From: SHWB01 sp050246875 | Lineage (GTDB): Bacteria; Pseudomonadota; Alphaproteobacteria; UBA6615 | Assembly (NCBI GenBank): GCA_050246875.1 | Contig: JBFWVF010000011.1 | Span: 1 to 64,000, forward strand | DNA: 64,000 bases | Reading direction: 5' to 3' | Shown here: positions 28,058-37,764 of the stretch, piece by piece | Layout: every line of letters begins with the position of its first letter | Numbering within the stretch: position 1 is the stretch's first letter | Made by a program: the position numbers and the translations under genes | The notes under the pieces: model-generated | What the model was told of the DNA's origin: nothing | The model's database searches: none | The model's input: only the letters and a program-made list of their open reading frames with translations

Positions 28058-28846
28058 TCAGGCGAAATTGACCGTCACGTCGCCGATGCCGTCGAAACGC
28101 GCGATGGCCGTGCGGGTCGTGCCGGCCGCCGCCGGCGCCGCCGCCGCGCCGGTCGTCACCAGCATGCCCGACTGCAGGCCGCGCCCCGAGGCCGCCAGCT
28201 TGTTGGCGAGGTTGACGAGGACCTCCACCGGGTTGCACCGCGCGTCACCTTCCAGCCCGCGGCCGACCGACTTGCCGTCGAACAGCAGCTCGACGCCGAT
28301 CTTCGTCAGGTCGCGCTTGCGCCAGTCGGCGATCGCCGGTCCCGGGATGAAGGCATAGGCGGCGCCGAGATCGGCGGTCAGGCCCGCGCCGCCCGCCGCC
28401 ATCGGCTCGCGGTAGGACGAGCCGGCCAGCTCGATCGCCGCCATGGCCGTGCCGACCGCCTCGACCACTTCGCCCTCGCTGTAGGGCTTGCCGCGCGCCG
28501 GCAGGGCCTGCGCCATGCGGAAGCCGACTTCGGCCTCGACGAACATGAAGTGCAGCGCGCTGCGCTTCACGGTCGCCGGATTGGGCAGCAGGGTCTCGGC
28601 GAACATCGGCCCCGTCATATAGCCGAGATAGCCTGGCGCCTTGGTCGCAGACGGCGCCGTGAAGCCCGCCTTCCAGCCGATAGGCCGGCCGCCAAGGCGG
28701 AAGGCCAGGCCGTCGCGGATGGCCTCGGCCTCCTTCATCGTCGTCGGCCGGAGGTCCGCCGGCAGTCCGTCGAGCGCGCTGCCCTTGCGCCGCGCGTCGG
28801 CCAGCATGTCGGCCGCGCGCGAAACCTGTTCGCTGTTCAATGCCAT
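28058..28846 (-). CDS. 2-keto-4-pentenoate hydratase-family protein, copy 2
   Basis: 262 residues. It aligns along its whole length with the downstream copy: PIGWKAGFTAPS, FVEAEVGFRMAQALP, AIELAGSSYREP, FIPGPAIADWRKRDLTKIGVE and MLVTTGAAAAP. The acidic metal ligands are kept (EAE). The gene begins 22 bp after the deacetylase-like gene, so the three are one transcription unit. Two paralogues in a row suggest either a hetero-oligomer or two related substrates; sequence alone does not separate these. Confidence 0.85.
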   Translation of the reverse strand: MALNSEQVSRAADMLADARRKGSALDGLPADLRPTTMKEAEAIRDGLAFRLGGRPIGWKAGFTAPSATKAPGYLGYMTGPMFAETLLPNPATVKRSALHFMFVEAEVGFRMAQALPARGKPYSEGEVVEAVGTAMAAIELAGSSYREPMAAGGAGLTADLGAAYAFIPGPAIADWRKRDLTKIGVELLFDGKSVGRGLEGDARCNPVEVLVNLANKLAASGRGLQSGMLVTTGAAAAPAAAGTTRTAIARFDGIGDVTVNFA

Positions 28847-28868
28847 CGTTTCCCCCTGTCCGCCGTCG

Positions 28869-29762
28869 TCACTGCGCGGCGCTGCGATGTGCGACCGGCC
28901 GCACGGTACGGTACCAGTCGAGAATCTGTTCGCCCGTCCACAGCTTCACGCCGGGCTTGCCGAGGATGTGGGCATAGGCCTGTTCGAGATAGCCGATGCG
29001 GTGCGGCGCTCCGGTCAGGTACGGGTGCAGGCTGATCGCCATCACCCGCGTGATCGCCTCGCTCTCCTTGTAGAGACGGTCGAACTGGTCGCGGATGCGC
29101 CGGAACATCTCGGCCGAATCGTGGTGCTGTATCGCCATCATGGTGATATCGTTGGTCTCCACCGTGTACGGCACGGAGACCACCGGCCCCTCGCTGGTGG
29201 CGATGTCGACCGGCTGGTCGTCGAGCACCCAGTCGGCGACGTACTCGATGCCGGCACGGGCGAGGCAATCGATCGTCTCGTAGTTTTCCGTCAGGCCCGG
29301 ACTTTCCCAGCCGCGCACCTTGCGGCCGCTGAAACGGCGGATGGAGTCCACCGCACGGTCGATCTGCTCCTGCTGGTCGTCGTGCTTGTGCATCGGCCCC
29401 TGCACATGGCCGTGGCCCATGAACTCCCAGCCACGCTTCAGCGCCTCCTCGGGCACGCGCGGGAAGGTCTCGCAGACGCGCCCGTTGGTCGCCAGGGTCG
29501 GCGTGATGCCGAACTCGGCCAGCACCTCGGCGATGCGCCAGAAGCCGACGCGCATGCCGTATTCGTGCCACGCCCAATTGGGCAGGTCAGGCAGCACCGG
29601 CTGGCCCTGCGGGGGCGGCAGCACGGTGCGCGGCATGGCCCGACGGTCGTCCCAGTCCTCGACGTTGACGATGGTCCAGACGACCATGCGGGCGTTGTCG
29701 GGCAGCTTCAGCGGCGGCCGGTCGACGATCGCCGAAAACGGCACACGGTCGCGAAAACCCAT
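28869..29762 (-). CDS. Polysaccharide deacetylase-family protein (PuuE/allantoinase-like)
   Basis: 297 residues. The start at 29762 is set by AGGAG seven bases upstream; a longer frame running to 29984 would overlap the divergent MFS gene. Motifs include VVWTIVNVEDWDDRRAMPR, GITPTLATNGRVCE, EFMGHGHVQGPMHK with an HxH pair, RGWESPGLTENYET and SLHPYLTGAPHRIGYLEQAY. This is the pattern of NodB-fold amidohydrolases related to PuuE allantoinase, which cut C-N bonds in small cyclic amides rather than polysaccharides. First gene of the operon with the two hydratases. No membrane segment or signal peptide. Confidence 0.82.
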   Translation of the reverse strand: MGFRDRVPFSAIVDRPPLKLPDNARMVVWTIVNVEDWDDRRAMPRTVLPPPQGQPVLPDLPNWAWHEYGMRVGFWRIAEVLAEFGITPTLATNGRVCETFPRVPEEALKRGWEFMGHGHVQGPMHKHDDQQEQIDRAVDSIRRFSGRKVRGWESPGLTENYETIDCLARAGIEYVADWVLDDQPVDIATSEGPVVSVPYTVETNDITMMAIQHHDSAEMFRRIRDQFDRLYKESEAITRVMAISLHPYLTGAPHRIGYLEQAYAHILGKPGVKLWTGEQILDWYRTVRPVAHRSAAQ

Positions 29763-29928
29763 ACGAGGCTCCTGGCGGCGTCGCGGCGGGCCGGGCCCGC
29801 CTTCCCGCCCCGAGATTACATGGATTGCGACGGCGCGGAAGGGCTGCCCTGCCCACCGCGAATGGTCACGGACGCGACGCGGCGCCCGGCAACGGACTAG
29901 AGTGCGCCGCCATCGCCCCCGGGATTTC

Positions 29929-31125
29929 ATGAACACTCGCGCCGCCCTCACGCCGCCGACCGCGCTGATCATCGGCATGACCATCGCGAGTCAGTTGCCG
30001 ATGACGATCTATCTGCCGGCGGTGCCCGCCATGGCCGCCGACCTTGGCGTTCCGGCGGCGCAGGTGCAGCTCGTGGTGCCGGCGTTCCTCGGCGCCTTCG
30101 CCGTGGCCCAGCTTTTCGTCGGGCCGGTTTCCGACGCCTTCGGCCGGCGGCCGGTTGCCCTGCTCGGCCTCGCCCTCCTCGGCCTCGCCAGCGTCGCCTG
30201 CGCGGTCGCGCCCGATCTGGCGACCCTGGTCGTCGCCCGTATCGCGCAGGCCGTCGGCGCCTGCGTCTCGATCGTCGTCGGCCGCGCCATCATCCGCGAT
30301 ACCGCGGAGGGGGCGGCCGCGGCCAAGGTCATGGCGTGGGTCGCCGCCGCCATGGGGCTGGGTCCGGCGGTGGCCCCCCTGGCCGGCGGCTATCTGCTGC
30401 TGCTCGGGGACTGGCCGATCACCTTCCACGCGATCGCGCTCGCCGCCGCGCTGATCCTCGTGGCCGGCATGCTGCGGCTGCGCGAGAGCCTGCCGCCCGG
30501 CGCGCGCCAGCCCGCCCGCATCACATCCCATCTGCGCAGCTACGTGCTGGTGGCACGTCAACGCAGTCTCGTCGGCTACGCGCTCGGCGTGACCTGCTGC
30601 TCCTCGGCCTTCGTGCCGTTCATGGTCGCCGCCCCCGTCCTGCTCATGGAGCAGCGCGGGGTTTCGCCCGAGGCCTTCGGCTTTTTCGTCCTGCTGGTGC
30701 CGGGTACCTTCATGGTCGGGAGCTGGATCGCCGGCCTGATCGCGCCGCGGGTCGATCCCGACCGGACCATCGGCCTGTGCTTTCCGGTCGCGCTGACCGG
30801 CGTGCTGGTACCCACCATCCTAGGCGACGCCGCCAGCAGCGTCGTGCTGGTCGCCTCGATGATGCTGTGGAACATCGGCAACGCCATCATCTTCGTCTTC
30901 TGCTACGCGCGCGGCATGGCCGGCGTGGCGCCCTCGATGGCGGGGGCGGCGTCCGGCCTGATGGGCTTCGTCCACTTCGGCTGGTCGTTCGTCCTGTCCC
31001 TGGTCAGCGCCGCGCTGCCGCTCCAGGCGACGTGGATGGGCTTGACGCAGACGGTGACGGTCGCGCTCGGCGCGCTCGCCTTCCTGCTGATCGCGCGCCC
31101 CTGGCGAGCGGTCGCGCGGCCCTAG
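29929..31125 (+). CDS. Bcr/CflA-type MFS drug-resistance exporter
   Basis: 398 residues with about twelve hydrophobic segments. Near the N-terminus is MTIYLPAVPAMAADLGVPAA and VQLVVPAFLGAFAVAQLFVG, then the MFS loop motif GPVSDAFGRRPV, the usual order for Bcr/CflA multidrug transporters. ATG at 29929 is chosen because upstream codons overlap the promoter of the divergent deacetylase gene. The stop codon overlaps the stop of the convergent hyuB gene (31122-31125, a shared CTAG). Substrate unknown. Confidence 0.88.
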   Translation: MNTRAALTPPTALIIGMTIASQLPMTIYLPAVPAMAADLGVPAAQVQLVVPAFLGAFAVAQLFVGPVSDAFGRRPVALLGLALLGLASVACAVAPDLATLVVARIAQAVGACVSIVVGRAIIRDTAEGAAAAKVMAWVAAAMGLGPAVAPLAGGYLLLLGDWPITFHAIALAAALILVAGMLRLRESLPPGARQPARITSHLRSYVLVARQRSLVGYALGVTCCSSAFVPFMVAAPVLLMEQRGVSPEAFGFFVLLVPGTFMVGSWIAGLIAPRVDPDRTIGLCFPVALTGVLVPTILGDAASSVVLVASMMLWNIGNAIIFVFCYARGMAGVAPSMAGAASGLMGFVHFGWSFVLSLVSAALPLQATWMGLTQTVTVALGALAFLLIARPWRAVARP

Positions 31126-33314
31126 GCGATGCTGAGCGTCATGTCCGGCAGGCGCGGATCGTCGTCGCGGTACTGCACATCGGTGGCGAACTGCGCGCCG
31201 CAGCCGGGACAGCAATAGCTGCGCACGACGAAGCGGTCCTCGAGGCCATAGCGGTTGACGGGCTGCAACGCCGACATCTCGCGCTCGATCATCACGGCGC
31301 GCTCGCGCGGGCTCTCCGCCGCCGGACCCAGCGGCCGTTCGCAGTGGCTGCAGCCGATGACGGGCCCGGCCGCCGTGTCGCGGATATCCAGCACGTCATC
31401 CAGGCGCAGCCGCACCGGCTTGCCAGCGAAACCGTCGGCGCCGGCCCAGTCGGGGCCGAGCCGGCTGCCGGCCGCGAGCCGCGCCTTGCGGCGTTCGTCG
31501 CGCAGCTTCGTCGTGGCGGCCGCATCGACGGTGCCGTCGGCGGCGAAGGCGACGGCATAGTTGCGCGCCGCCTCCTCGCGAGTGACGAGGCCGCGGCTGA
31601 TGTCGTTGGCGACATGCGCCGGGTCGCGCAGCAGCGGATCGCCGTATCCGCCGCCGCCGTTGCAGATGCACAGCCAGGCGTCGCCGCGATCGAGGAAACG
31701 CACGCTCTTCGCTTCGGCGACGTCGACTTCGCGGGCCTGCAATGCCGCGCCGTCGAGCGGAATGCGCCCGGCGGCGAATTCCGCCGCGAGGCCGGCGCCG
31801 CGCAGCACGATGTTGCGCTGGACGGTGCCGGGATCGCCACCATGCACGCCCTTGGTTTCAATATGGCTCACACCGGTGCCGATGAACACGGCCTCCAGCG
31901 GCTCCGGGTTGTTCCACGGCGTGATCAGGTACTCGAGTCCGACGCCGCCGCGCCACTTGCCGGCGCCCGCCGTTTCCGCCCGTTCCTTGCGGTAGACGTA
32001 GAGGATGGGCAGCAGCGTCTCGACGCGTTCGACGTTGGGGATGCCGTAGGCCGGCGCGATGTAGTTGCCGCAGGTATCGACGCCGTCGGCGAAGTTGCGT
32101 GCGCCGCCGCCGCCCACGGAATCCGTGAACAGATTGACGAAGGTGCGACCGTCCGTGCGCTTGCCGGCCATCACGCCCATGTTCACGCCGCCATAGCCGA
32201 GTCCGATCACCTCGCGCTTCAGCTCCTCCGGCCCGCAGGCGTACATCTTCGCCATCGCTTCCCAGACGAGGTTGCCGGTGATCTGACAGGCGTTGACGGT
32301 GGCCATGCTGGTGCCGGCCGGGAAGATGGCATTGTTGATCGTGCCCGGCTCGGAAACGATGTCGATGCAGTCGACGACCGCCCCGTGCGACCAGGGCAGG
32401 TCGAAGCAGAGCAGCGGAAACGCCACCTGCAGGATGCCGCCGATGAGGCCGGCCCACGTACAGTTGACCGTGCCCTCGGCCTGCGGCGAGGTGCCGGTGA
32501 AGTCGAAGGTCAGCCGGTCGCCCTTCTTCGTCAGGGCGAGCTTCAGGCGGTAGATGCTATTCTCGAAGCCGTTGTGATCGAGCAGCGCGTGGGCGTACCA
32601 GGTGCCGTCCGGCAGGGCGGCGATGCGCGTCTTCAACGAGCGGCGCACGTAGTCGAGAATCTGCTGCTGGCAGGCGAGGAAGGTATCGAGCCCGTATTCG
32701 CGGATGATGTCGTGCAGGCGCTCGTGCGTCACCGACTGGGAGGCGATCTTGGCGCGCAGGTTGAGCGCGTTGATCTCTGGCGTACGCGAGTTGCGCAGGA
32801 AGGCCATCTCGACGTCGCGGCGCAGCTTGCCGGCCTCGACGATCTTCACCGGCGGCACCAGCGGCACTTCCTGGTAGGCGTTGTGGGCGCCGACGCACCA
32901 GCTCCCCGGATGCGGCCCGCCCATATCGAGCTCGTGAACGACGACGCCCGTCCAGCCGACCCTCTTGCCCTCCCAGAACACCGGCGAGACGACGGCCGTA
33001 TCCATGGCGTGCAGCGCGCCATACCAGGGATCGGACGTCATGAAGACGTCGCCCTCGCCGATGTCGTCGCCGAAGGCCTCGATGGTCTTCTGCACGACGA
33101 CGTCGAGGGCCGAAGCCTGGCGCACGACGTAGACACCGACATAGAGGCCACGGCCGTCGGCCGTCAGGATGCCGGCATTGAAATCGCCGGACTCGTAGAC
33201 CGCAGGTGAGCCCGAGATGCGCCCCATCATCAGGCCCATCTCGTCGTTGATCTCCCACAGCCGGTGGCGAAGGATCTCGAAGGTCACCGGGTCGAGCGGC
33301 TTGTACTCAGCCAT
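31122..33314 (-). CDS. hyuB: Hydantoinase B/oxoprolinase-family protein with C-terminal zinc region, copy 1
   Basis: 730 residues. The first ~560 are HyuB: PLDPVTFEILRHRLWEINDE, MTSDPWYGALHAMD, LDMGGPHPGSWCVGAHNAYQ, DFTGTSPQAEGTVNCTW, FPAGTSMATVNACQITGN. The last ~130 carry two cysteine pairs, GCSHCERPLG and SYCCPGCGAQF, like the small zinc subunit of acetone/acetophenone carboxylases; this looks like a fusion. HyuB proteins work with HyuA in ATP-dependent opening or carboxylation of cyclic amides or ketones. It is the last of three equal-length copies behind one hyuA and is somewhat more divergent than the other two. Confidence 0.9.
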   Translation of the reverse strand: MAEYKPLDPVTFEILRHRLWEINDEMGLMMGRISGSPAVYESGDFNAGILTADGRGLYVGVYVVRQASALDVVVQKTIEAFGDDIGEGDVFMTSDPWYGALHAMDTAVVSPVFWEGKRVGWTGVVVHELDMGGPHPGSWCVGAHNAYQEVPLVPPVKIVEAGKLRRDVEMAFLRNSRTPEINALNLRAKIASQSVTHERLHDIIREYGLDTFLACQQQILDYVRRSLKTRIAALPDGTWYAHALLDHNGFENSIYRLKLALTKKGDRLTFDFTGTSPQAEGTVNCTWAGLIGGILQVAFPLLCFDLPWSHGAVVDCIDIVSEPGTINNAIFPAGTSMATVNACQITGNLVWEAMAKMYACGPEELKREVIGLGYGGVNMGVMAGKRTDGRTFVNLFTDSVGGGGARNFADGVDTCGNYIAPAYGIPNVERVETLLPILYVYRKERAETAGAGKWRGGVGLEYLITPWNNPEPLEAVFIGTGVSHIETKGVHGGDPGTVQRNIVLRGAGLAAEFAAGRIPLDGAALQAREVDVAEAKSVRFLDRGDAWLCICNGGGGYGDPLLRDPAHVANDISRGLVTREEAARNYAVAFAADGTVDAAATTKLRDERRKARLAAGSRLGPDWAGADGFAGKPVRLRLDDVLDIRDTAAGPVIGCSHCERPLGPAAESPRERAVMIEREMSALQPVNRYGLEDRFVVRSYCCPGCGAQFATDVQYRDDDPRLPDMTLSIA

Positions 33315-33353
33315 AGTCCATTACTCTCACAACACCGTTCGCTACGCGTCGCA

Positions 33354-35546
33354 TCACGCCAGGGTCAGCGTCATCTCTGGCATGCGCGGATCCTCGTCCT
33401 TGTACTGGACGTCGGTCGAGAACTGCGAGCCGCAGCCGGGGCAGCAATAGGCACGCACGACGATCTCGTCCTCGAGACCGTAGCGGTTGACCGGACTGCT
33501 TTCCGACATGCGGTGCTCGACCATCGCCGCGCGCGACCGAGGGTCCTCCGAGGCGGGGCCGAACGGCGTCTCGCAGACGCGGCAGCCGAGCACCGGCCCC
33601 GACGCCGTGTCGCGGACTTCCAGCACATCGTCCAGAGTCAGGCGCCCGGGCTTGCCGGCAAAGCCGTTGGCGCCCTGCCAGTTGGGGCCCAGCCGGCTGC
33701 CTCGCGCCAGCCGCTCGCGGCGCCGCTCGGCGCGCAGCTTCTCGGTCGCCGTCCCGTCGGCCGTGCCGTCGGCCGCCAGCACGACGCCATAGTTGCGCGG
33801 TGCCTCCTCGTGGCTGACCAGGTTCCGCCGCACGTCGCGCGCCACCAGCGCGGGGTCGCGCAGCAGCGGGTCGCCGTAGCCGCCGCCGCCCATGCAGAAG
33901 TTCAGCCACGCATCGCCGGCCCGGAGATAGTCGTGGTCCTTGGCCTCGCGCACCTCGACCGTCTGCGCGCCGACCTCCTCGAGGCGAACGGGCACCTTGC
34001 CGGCGGCGAACTGCTGCGCGAGATCGGTGCCGCGCAGCACGATGTTGCGCTGGACCGTGCCGGGGTTGCCGCCATGCACGCCCTTGGACTCGATGTGGCT
34101 CTGGCCGCTGCCGATGAAGGTCGCCTCGACCGGATGATCGGTGCCGTAGGGAATGACCATGTATTCGAGCCCGACGCCGCCACGCCACTTTCCGGCGCCC
34201 GCGGTTTCCTCGCGTTCGCGGCGATAGACATAGAGCAGCGGCGCCAGCGATTCGATGCGCTCGACGTTGGGGATGCCGAAGGACGGCGCGATGAAATTGG
34301 CGCAGGTATCGATGCCGTCGCCGAAGCTGCGCGCCCCGCCACCGCCGATGCTGTCGGTGAAGACGTTGAGGAAGGTGCGGCCGTCGTTGCGCTTGCCGGC
34401 GAGGATCGCCGTCGTCAGGCCACCGAAGCAGAGCGCGATGACTTCCTTCTTCAGCTCCTCCGGACCGCAGGCGTACATCTTCGCCATCGCTTCCCAGACG
34501 AGGTTGCCGGTCGACTGGCAGGCATTGACCGTCGCCATGCTGGTGCCGGCGGGGAAGATGGCGTTGTTGATCGTGCCCGGCTCGGAAATGATGTCGATGC
34601 AGTCGACCACGGCGCCATGCGACCAGGGCAGGTCGTAGCAGAGCAGCGGGAAGGCCACCTGCAGGATGCCGCCAATGAGGCCCGACCAGGCGCAGTTGAT
34701 GGCACCCTCGGCCTGCGGCGAGGTGCCGGTGAAGTCGAAGGTCAGCCGGTCGCCCTTCTTGGTCAGGGCAAGCTTCAGGCGGTAGATCTTGTTCTCGACC
34801 CCGTTGTGGTCGAGCATCGCGTTGGCATACCAGGTGCCATCGGGCAGCGACGAGATGCGCGCCCGCAGGGACTTCCGCACATAGTCGAGAATCTGCTGCT
34901 GGCAGGCGAGGAAGGTTTCCCGTCCGTAGTCGCGGATCAGGTCGCGCAGCCGCTCGTGCGTGACGCCCTGCGCGGCGATCTTGGCGCGCAGGTTGAGCGC
35001 GTTGATCTCCGGCGTGCGCGAGTTGCGCAGGAAGGCCATCTCGACATCGCGGCGCAGCTTGCCGGCCTCGACGATCTTCACCGGCGGCACCAGCGGCACT
35101 TCCTGATAGGCATTATGCGCGCCGACGCACCAGCTCCCCGGATGCGGCCCGCCCATGTCGAGTTCATGGATGACCACACCGGTCCACGCCACCAGTTCGC
35201 CCTCCCAGAACATCGGGGCGACGACCGCCGAGTCCATCGCATGCAGCGCGCCGTACCAGGGGTCCGACGTCAGGAACACGTCGCCCTCATGGATGTCGTC
35301 GCCGAAGGCCTCGATGGTCTTCTGCACCACGACGTCGACCGCCGATGCCTGCCGGATGATATAGACGCCGGCGTAGAGCCCGCGACCTTCCGCCGTCAGG
35401 ATGGCAGTGTTGAAGTCGCCGGCCTCGTAGACGGCGGGCGAGCCCGACATGCGGCCGAGCATCAGCCCCATCTCGTCGTTGATCTCCCACAGCCGGTGGC
35501 GAAGGATCTCGAACGTCACCGGGTCGAGCGGCTTGTAGGCGGCCAT
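33354..35546 (-). CDS. hyuB: Hydantoinase B/oxoprolinase-family protein with C-terminal zinc region, copy 2
   Basis: 730 residues from ATG 35546, which has GGAG upstream; the frame also offers TTG at 35558. By eye it differs from copy 3 at about ten of the first 105 residues. Motifs: LTSDPWYGALHAMDS, HELDMGGPHPGSWCVGAHNA, FPAGTSMATVNACQSTGN, and cysteine pairs GCRVCETPFG and AYCCPGCGSQF. It follows copy 3 after a short gap and precedes copy 1 by 39 bp. It shares a 131-bp identical tract with copy 3 (34465-34595 and 36683-36813). Confidence 0.9.
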   Translation of the reverse strand: MAAYKPLDPVTFEILRHRLWEINDEMGLMLGRMSGSPAVYEAGDFNTAILTAEGRGLYAGVYIIRQASAVDVVVQKTIEAFGDDIHEGDVFLTSDPWYGALHAMDSAVVAPMFWEGELVAWTGVVIHELDMGGPHPGSWCVGAHNAYQEVPLVPPVKIVEAGKLRRDVEMAFLRNSRTPEINALNLRAKIAAQGVTHERLRDLIRDYGRETFLACQQQILDYVRKSLRARISSLPDGTWYANAMLDHNGVENKIYRLKLALTKKGDRLTFDFTGTSPQAEGAINCAWSGLIGGILQVAFPLLCYDLPWSHGAVVDCIDIISEPGTINNAIFPAGTSMATVNACQSTGNLVWEAMAKMYACGPEELKKEVIALCFGGLTTAILAGKRNDGRTFLNVFTDSIGGGGARSFGDGIDTCANFIAPSFGIPNVERIESLAPLLYVYRREREETAGAGKWRGGVGLEYMVIPYGTDHPVEATFIGSGQSHIESKGVHGGNPGTVQRNIVLRGTDLAQQFAAGKVPVRLEEVGAQTVEVREAKDHDYLRAGDAWLNFCMGGGGYGDPLLRDPALVARDVRRNLVSHEEAPRNYGVVLAADGTADGTATEKLRAERRRERLARGSRLGPNWQGANGFAGKPGRLTLDDVLEVRDTASGPVLGCRVCETPFGPASEDPRSRAAMVEHRMSESSPVNRYGLEDEIVVRAYCCPGCGSQFSTDVQYKDEDPRMPEMTLTLA

Positions 35547-35571
35547 GGTGCGCTCCAACTCCGCAGCGGGT

Positions 35572-37764
35572 TCAGGCGAGAGCCAGCTTCATTTCCGGCA
35601 TGCGCGGGTCCTCGTCCTTGTACTGGACGTCGGTCGAGAATTGCGAACCGCAGCCCGGACAGCAATAGGCGCGGACGACGACGGAATCGACGCGGCTGTA
35701 GCGGTTGACGTCGCTGCTGGCAGAAAGCGGCTGTTCGAGCATCGTCGCGCGGGCCCGCGGGTCTTCCGCCGCCGGGCCGAACGGCGTGTCGCAGACGCGG
35801 CAGCCGAGCACCGGGCCCGCCGCCGTGTCGCGCACTTCCAGCACGTCGTCGATGGTCAGCCGCGCCGGCTTGCCGGCGAAGCTGTTGCCACCCGTCCAGT
35901 CGGGGCCGAGGCGCGTGCCCTTGGCCAGCCGCTCCTTGCGGCGGTCGGCCCGCGCCTTCCCGGTCGCCGCCGCGTCCGGGCTGCCGTCGGCGTTCAGCAC
36001 GACGGCGTAGTTGCGCCGCGCCTCCTCGCGCATGACGAGGTTGCGGCGCACGTCGCGCGCCACCAGCGCCGGGTCGCGCAGCAGTGGATCGCCGTAGCCA
36101 CCGCCGCCCATGCAGAAGTTCATCCAGGCGTCGCCGGGATGCAGGTAGTTGTGGTCCTTGGCTTCCTGCACCTCGATTGCCTTCGTGCCGACCTGGTCGA
36201 TGCCCAGCGGCACCTTGCCGGCGGCGAACTGCGCGGCGAGGTCGGTGCCGCGCAGCACGATGTTGCCCTGCACGGTGCCCGGCATGCCGCCATGGGCGCC
36301 CTTCGATTCGATGTGGCTCTGGCCGGTGCCGAAGAAGATCGCTTCAAGATCGTGCTCGGTGCCGTATGGCATGACCATGTATTCGAGCGTCACGCCGCCG
36401 CGCCATTTGCCGGCACCGGCGGTGTCCTCGCGCTCGCGGCGATAGACGTAGAACAGCGGCGCCAGCGTCTCGACACGCTCGACATTGGGAATGCCGTAGG
36501 CCGGCGCGATGTAGTTCGAACAGGTGTCGATGCCGTCGCCGAAGCTGCGGCCACCGCCACCGCCGACGCTGTCGGTGAAAAGATTCACGAAGTTGCGCCC
36601 GTCAGCCTTCTTGCCGGCGATGACGGCGGTGTTGATGCCGCCGTGGCAGAGCGCGATGACCTCCTTCTTCAGGTCGGCGGGCCCGCAGGCGTACATCTTC
36701 GCCATCGCTTCCCAGACGAGGTTGCCGGTCGACTGGCAGGCATTGACCGTCGCCATGCTGGTGCCGGCGGGGAAGATGGCGTTGTTGATCGTGCCCGGCT
36801 CGGAAATGATGTCCATGCAGTCGACGACGGCGCCATGCGACCAGGGCAGGTCGAAGCAGAGCAGCGGGAAAGCCACCTGCAGGATGCCGCCGATGAGGCC
36901 CGACCAGGCGCAGTTGATCGAGCCTTCGGCCTGGGGCGAGGTGCCGGTGAAGTCGAGGATGAGGCGGTCGCCCTTCTTCGTCAGGGCGAGCTTCATGCGG
37001 TAGATCTTGTTCTCGACCCCGTTGTGGTCGAGCATCGTGTTCGCGTACCACGTGCCGTCGGGCAGCGACGAGATGCGTGCCTTCAGCGAGCGGCGGACAT
37101 AGTCGAGGATCTGCTGCTGGCAGGCGAGAAACGTGTCGATGCCGTACTCGCGGATGATGTCGCGCAGGCGCTCGTGCGTGATGTTCTGCGAGGCGATCTT
37201 GGCGCGCAGGTTGAGCGCGTTGATTTCCGGCGTGCGCGAGTTGCGCAGGAACGCCATCTCGACGTCGCGCCGCAGCCTGCCGCCGTCGACGATCTTCACC
37301 GGCGGGATCAGCGGCACTTCCTGATAGGCGTTGTGCGCGCCGACGCACCAGCTCCCCGGATGCGGTCCGCCCATGTCGAGTTCATGGATGACCACGCCGG
37401 TCCACGCCACCCGCTTGCCTTCCCAGAACATCGGCGAGACGACGGCGGTGTCCATGGCGTGCAGCGCGCCATACCACGGGTCCGACGTCATGAAGACGTC
37501 ACCCTCGTGGATGTCGTCGCCGAAGGCCTCGATCGCCTTCTGCACGACGACATCGAGGGCCGAGGCCTGGCGGATGACGTAGACGCCGGCATAGAGACCC
37601 TTGCCGTCGGCGGTGAGAATGGCAGTGTTGAAGTCGCCGGCCTCGTAGACAGCGGGCGATCCGGAGATGCGGCCGAGCATCAGCCCCATCTCGTCGTTGA
37701 TCTCCCACAGCCGGTGGCGAAGGATCTCGAACGTCACCGGGTCGAGTGGCTTGTAGCTGCTCAT
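35572..37764 (-). CDS. hyuB: Hydantoinase B/oxoprolinase-family protein with C-terminal zinc region, copy 3
   Basis: 730 residues. Its ATG overlaps the hyuA stop (ATGA at 37764-37761), so it is the copy translationally coupled to HyuA and likely its primary partner. It has the same HyuB core (MTSDPWYGALHAMDT, HELDMGGPHPGSWCVGAHNA, DFTGTSPQAEGSINCAWSG) and C-terminal cysteine pairs GCRVCDTPFG and AYCCPGCGSQF. No cofactor-binding Walker motif is seen here; ATP handling sits in HyuA in this family. Confidence 0.92.
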   Translation of the reverse strand: MSSYKPLDPVTFEILRHRLWEINDEMGLMLGRISGSPAVYEAGDFNTAILTADGKGLYAGVYVIRQASALDVVVQKAIEAFGDDIHEGDVFMTSDPWYGALHAMDTAVVSPMFWEGKRVAWTGVVIHELDMGGPHPGSWCVGAHNAYQEVPLIPPVKIVDGGRLRRDVEMAFLRNSRTPEINALNLRAKIASQNITHERLRDIIREYGIDTFLACQQQILDYVRRSLKARISSLPDGTWYANTMLDHNGVENKIYRMKLALTKKGDRLILDFTGTSPQAEGSINCAWSGLIGGILQVAFPLLCFDLPWSHGAVVDCMDIISEPGTINNAIFPAGTSMATVNACQSTGNLVWEAMAKMYACGPADLKKEVIALCHGGINTAVIAGKKADGRNFVNLFTDSVGGGGGRSFGDGIDTCSNYIAPAYGIPNVERVETLAPLFYVYRREREDTAGAGKWRGGVTLEYMVMPYGTEHDLEAIFFGTGQSHIESKGAHGGMPGTVQGNIVLRGTDLAAQFAAGKVPLGIDQVGTKAIEVQEAKDHNYLHPGDAWMNFCMGGGGYGDPLLRDPALVARDVRRNLVMREEARRNYAVVLNADGSPDAAATGKARADRRKERLAKGTRLGPDWTGGNSFAGKPARLTIDDVLEVRDTAAGPVLGCRVCDTPFGPAAEDPRARATMLEQPLSASSDVNRYSRVDSVVVRAYCCPGCGSQFSTDVQYKDEDPRMPEMKLALA

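Noticed and set aside
29763..29984. N-terminal extension of the deacetylase-like gene
   Set aside because: It would overlap the divergent MFS start; ATG at 29762 has a much better ribosome site.
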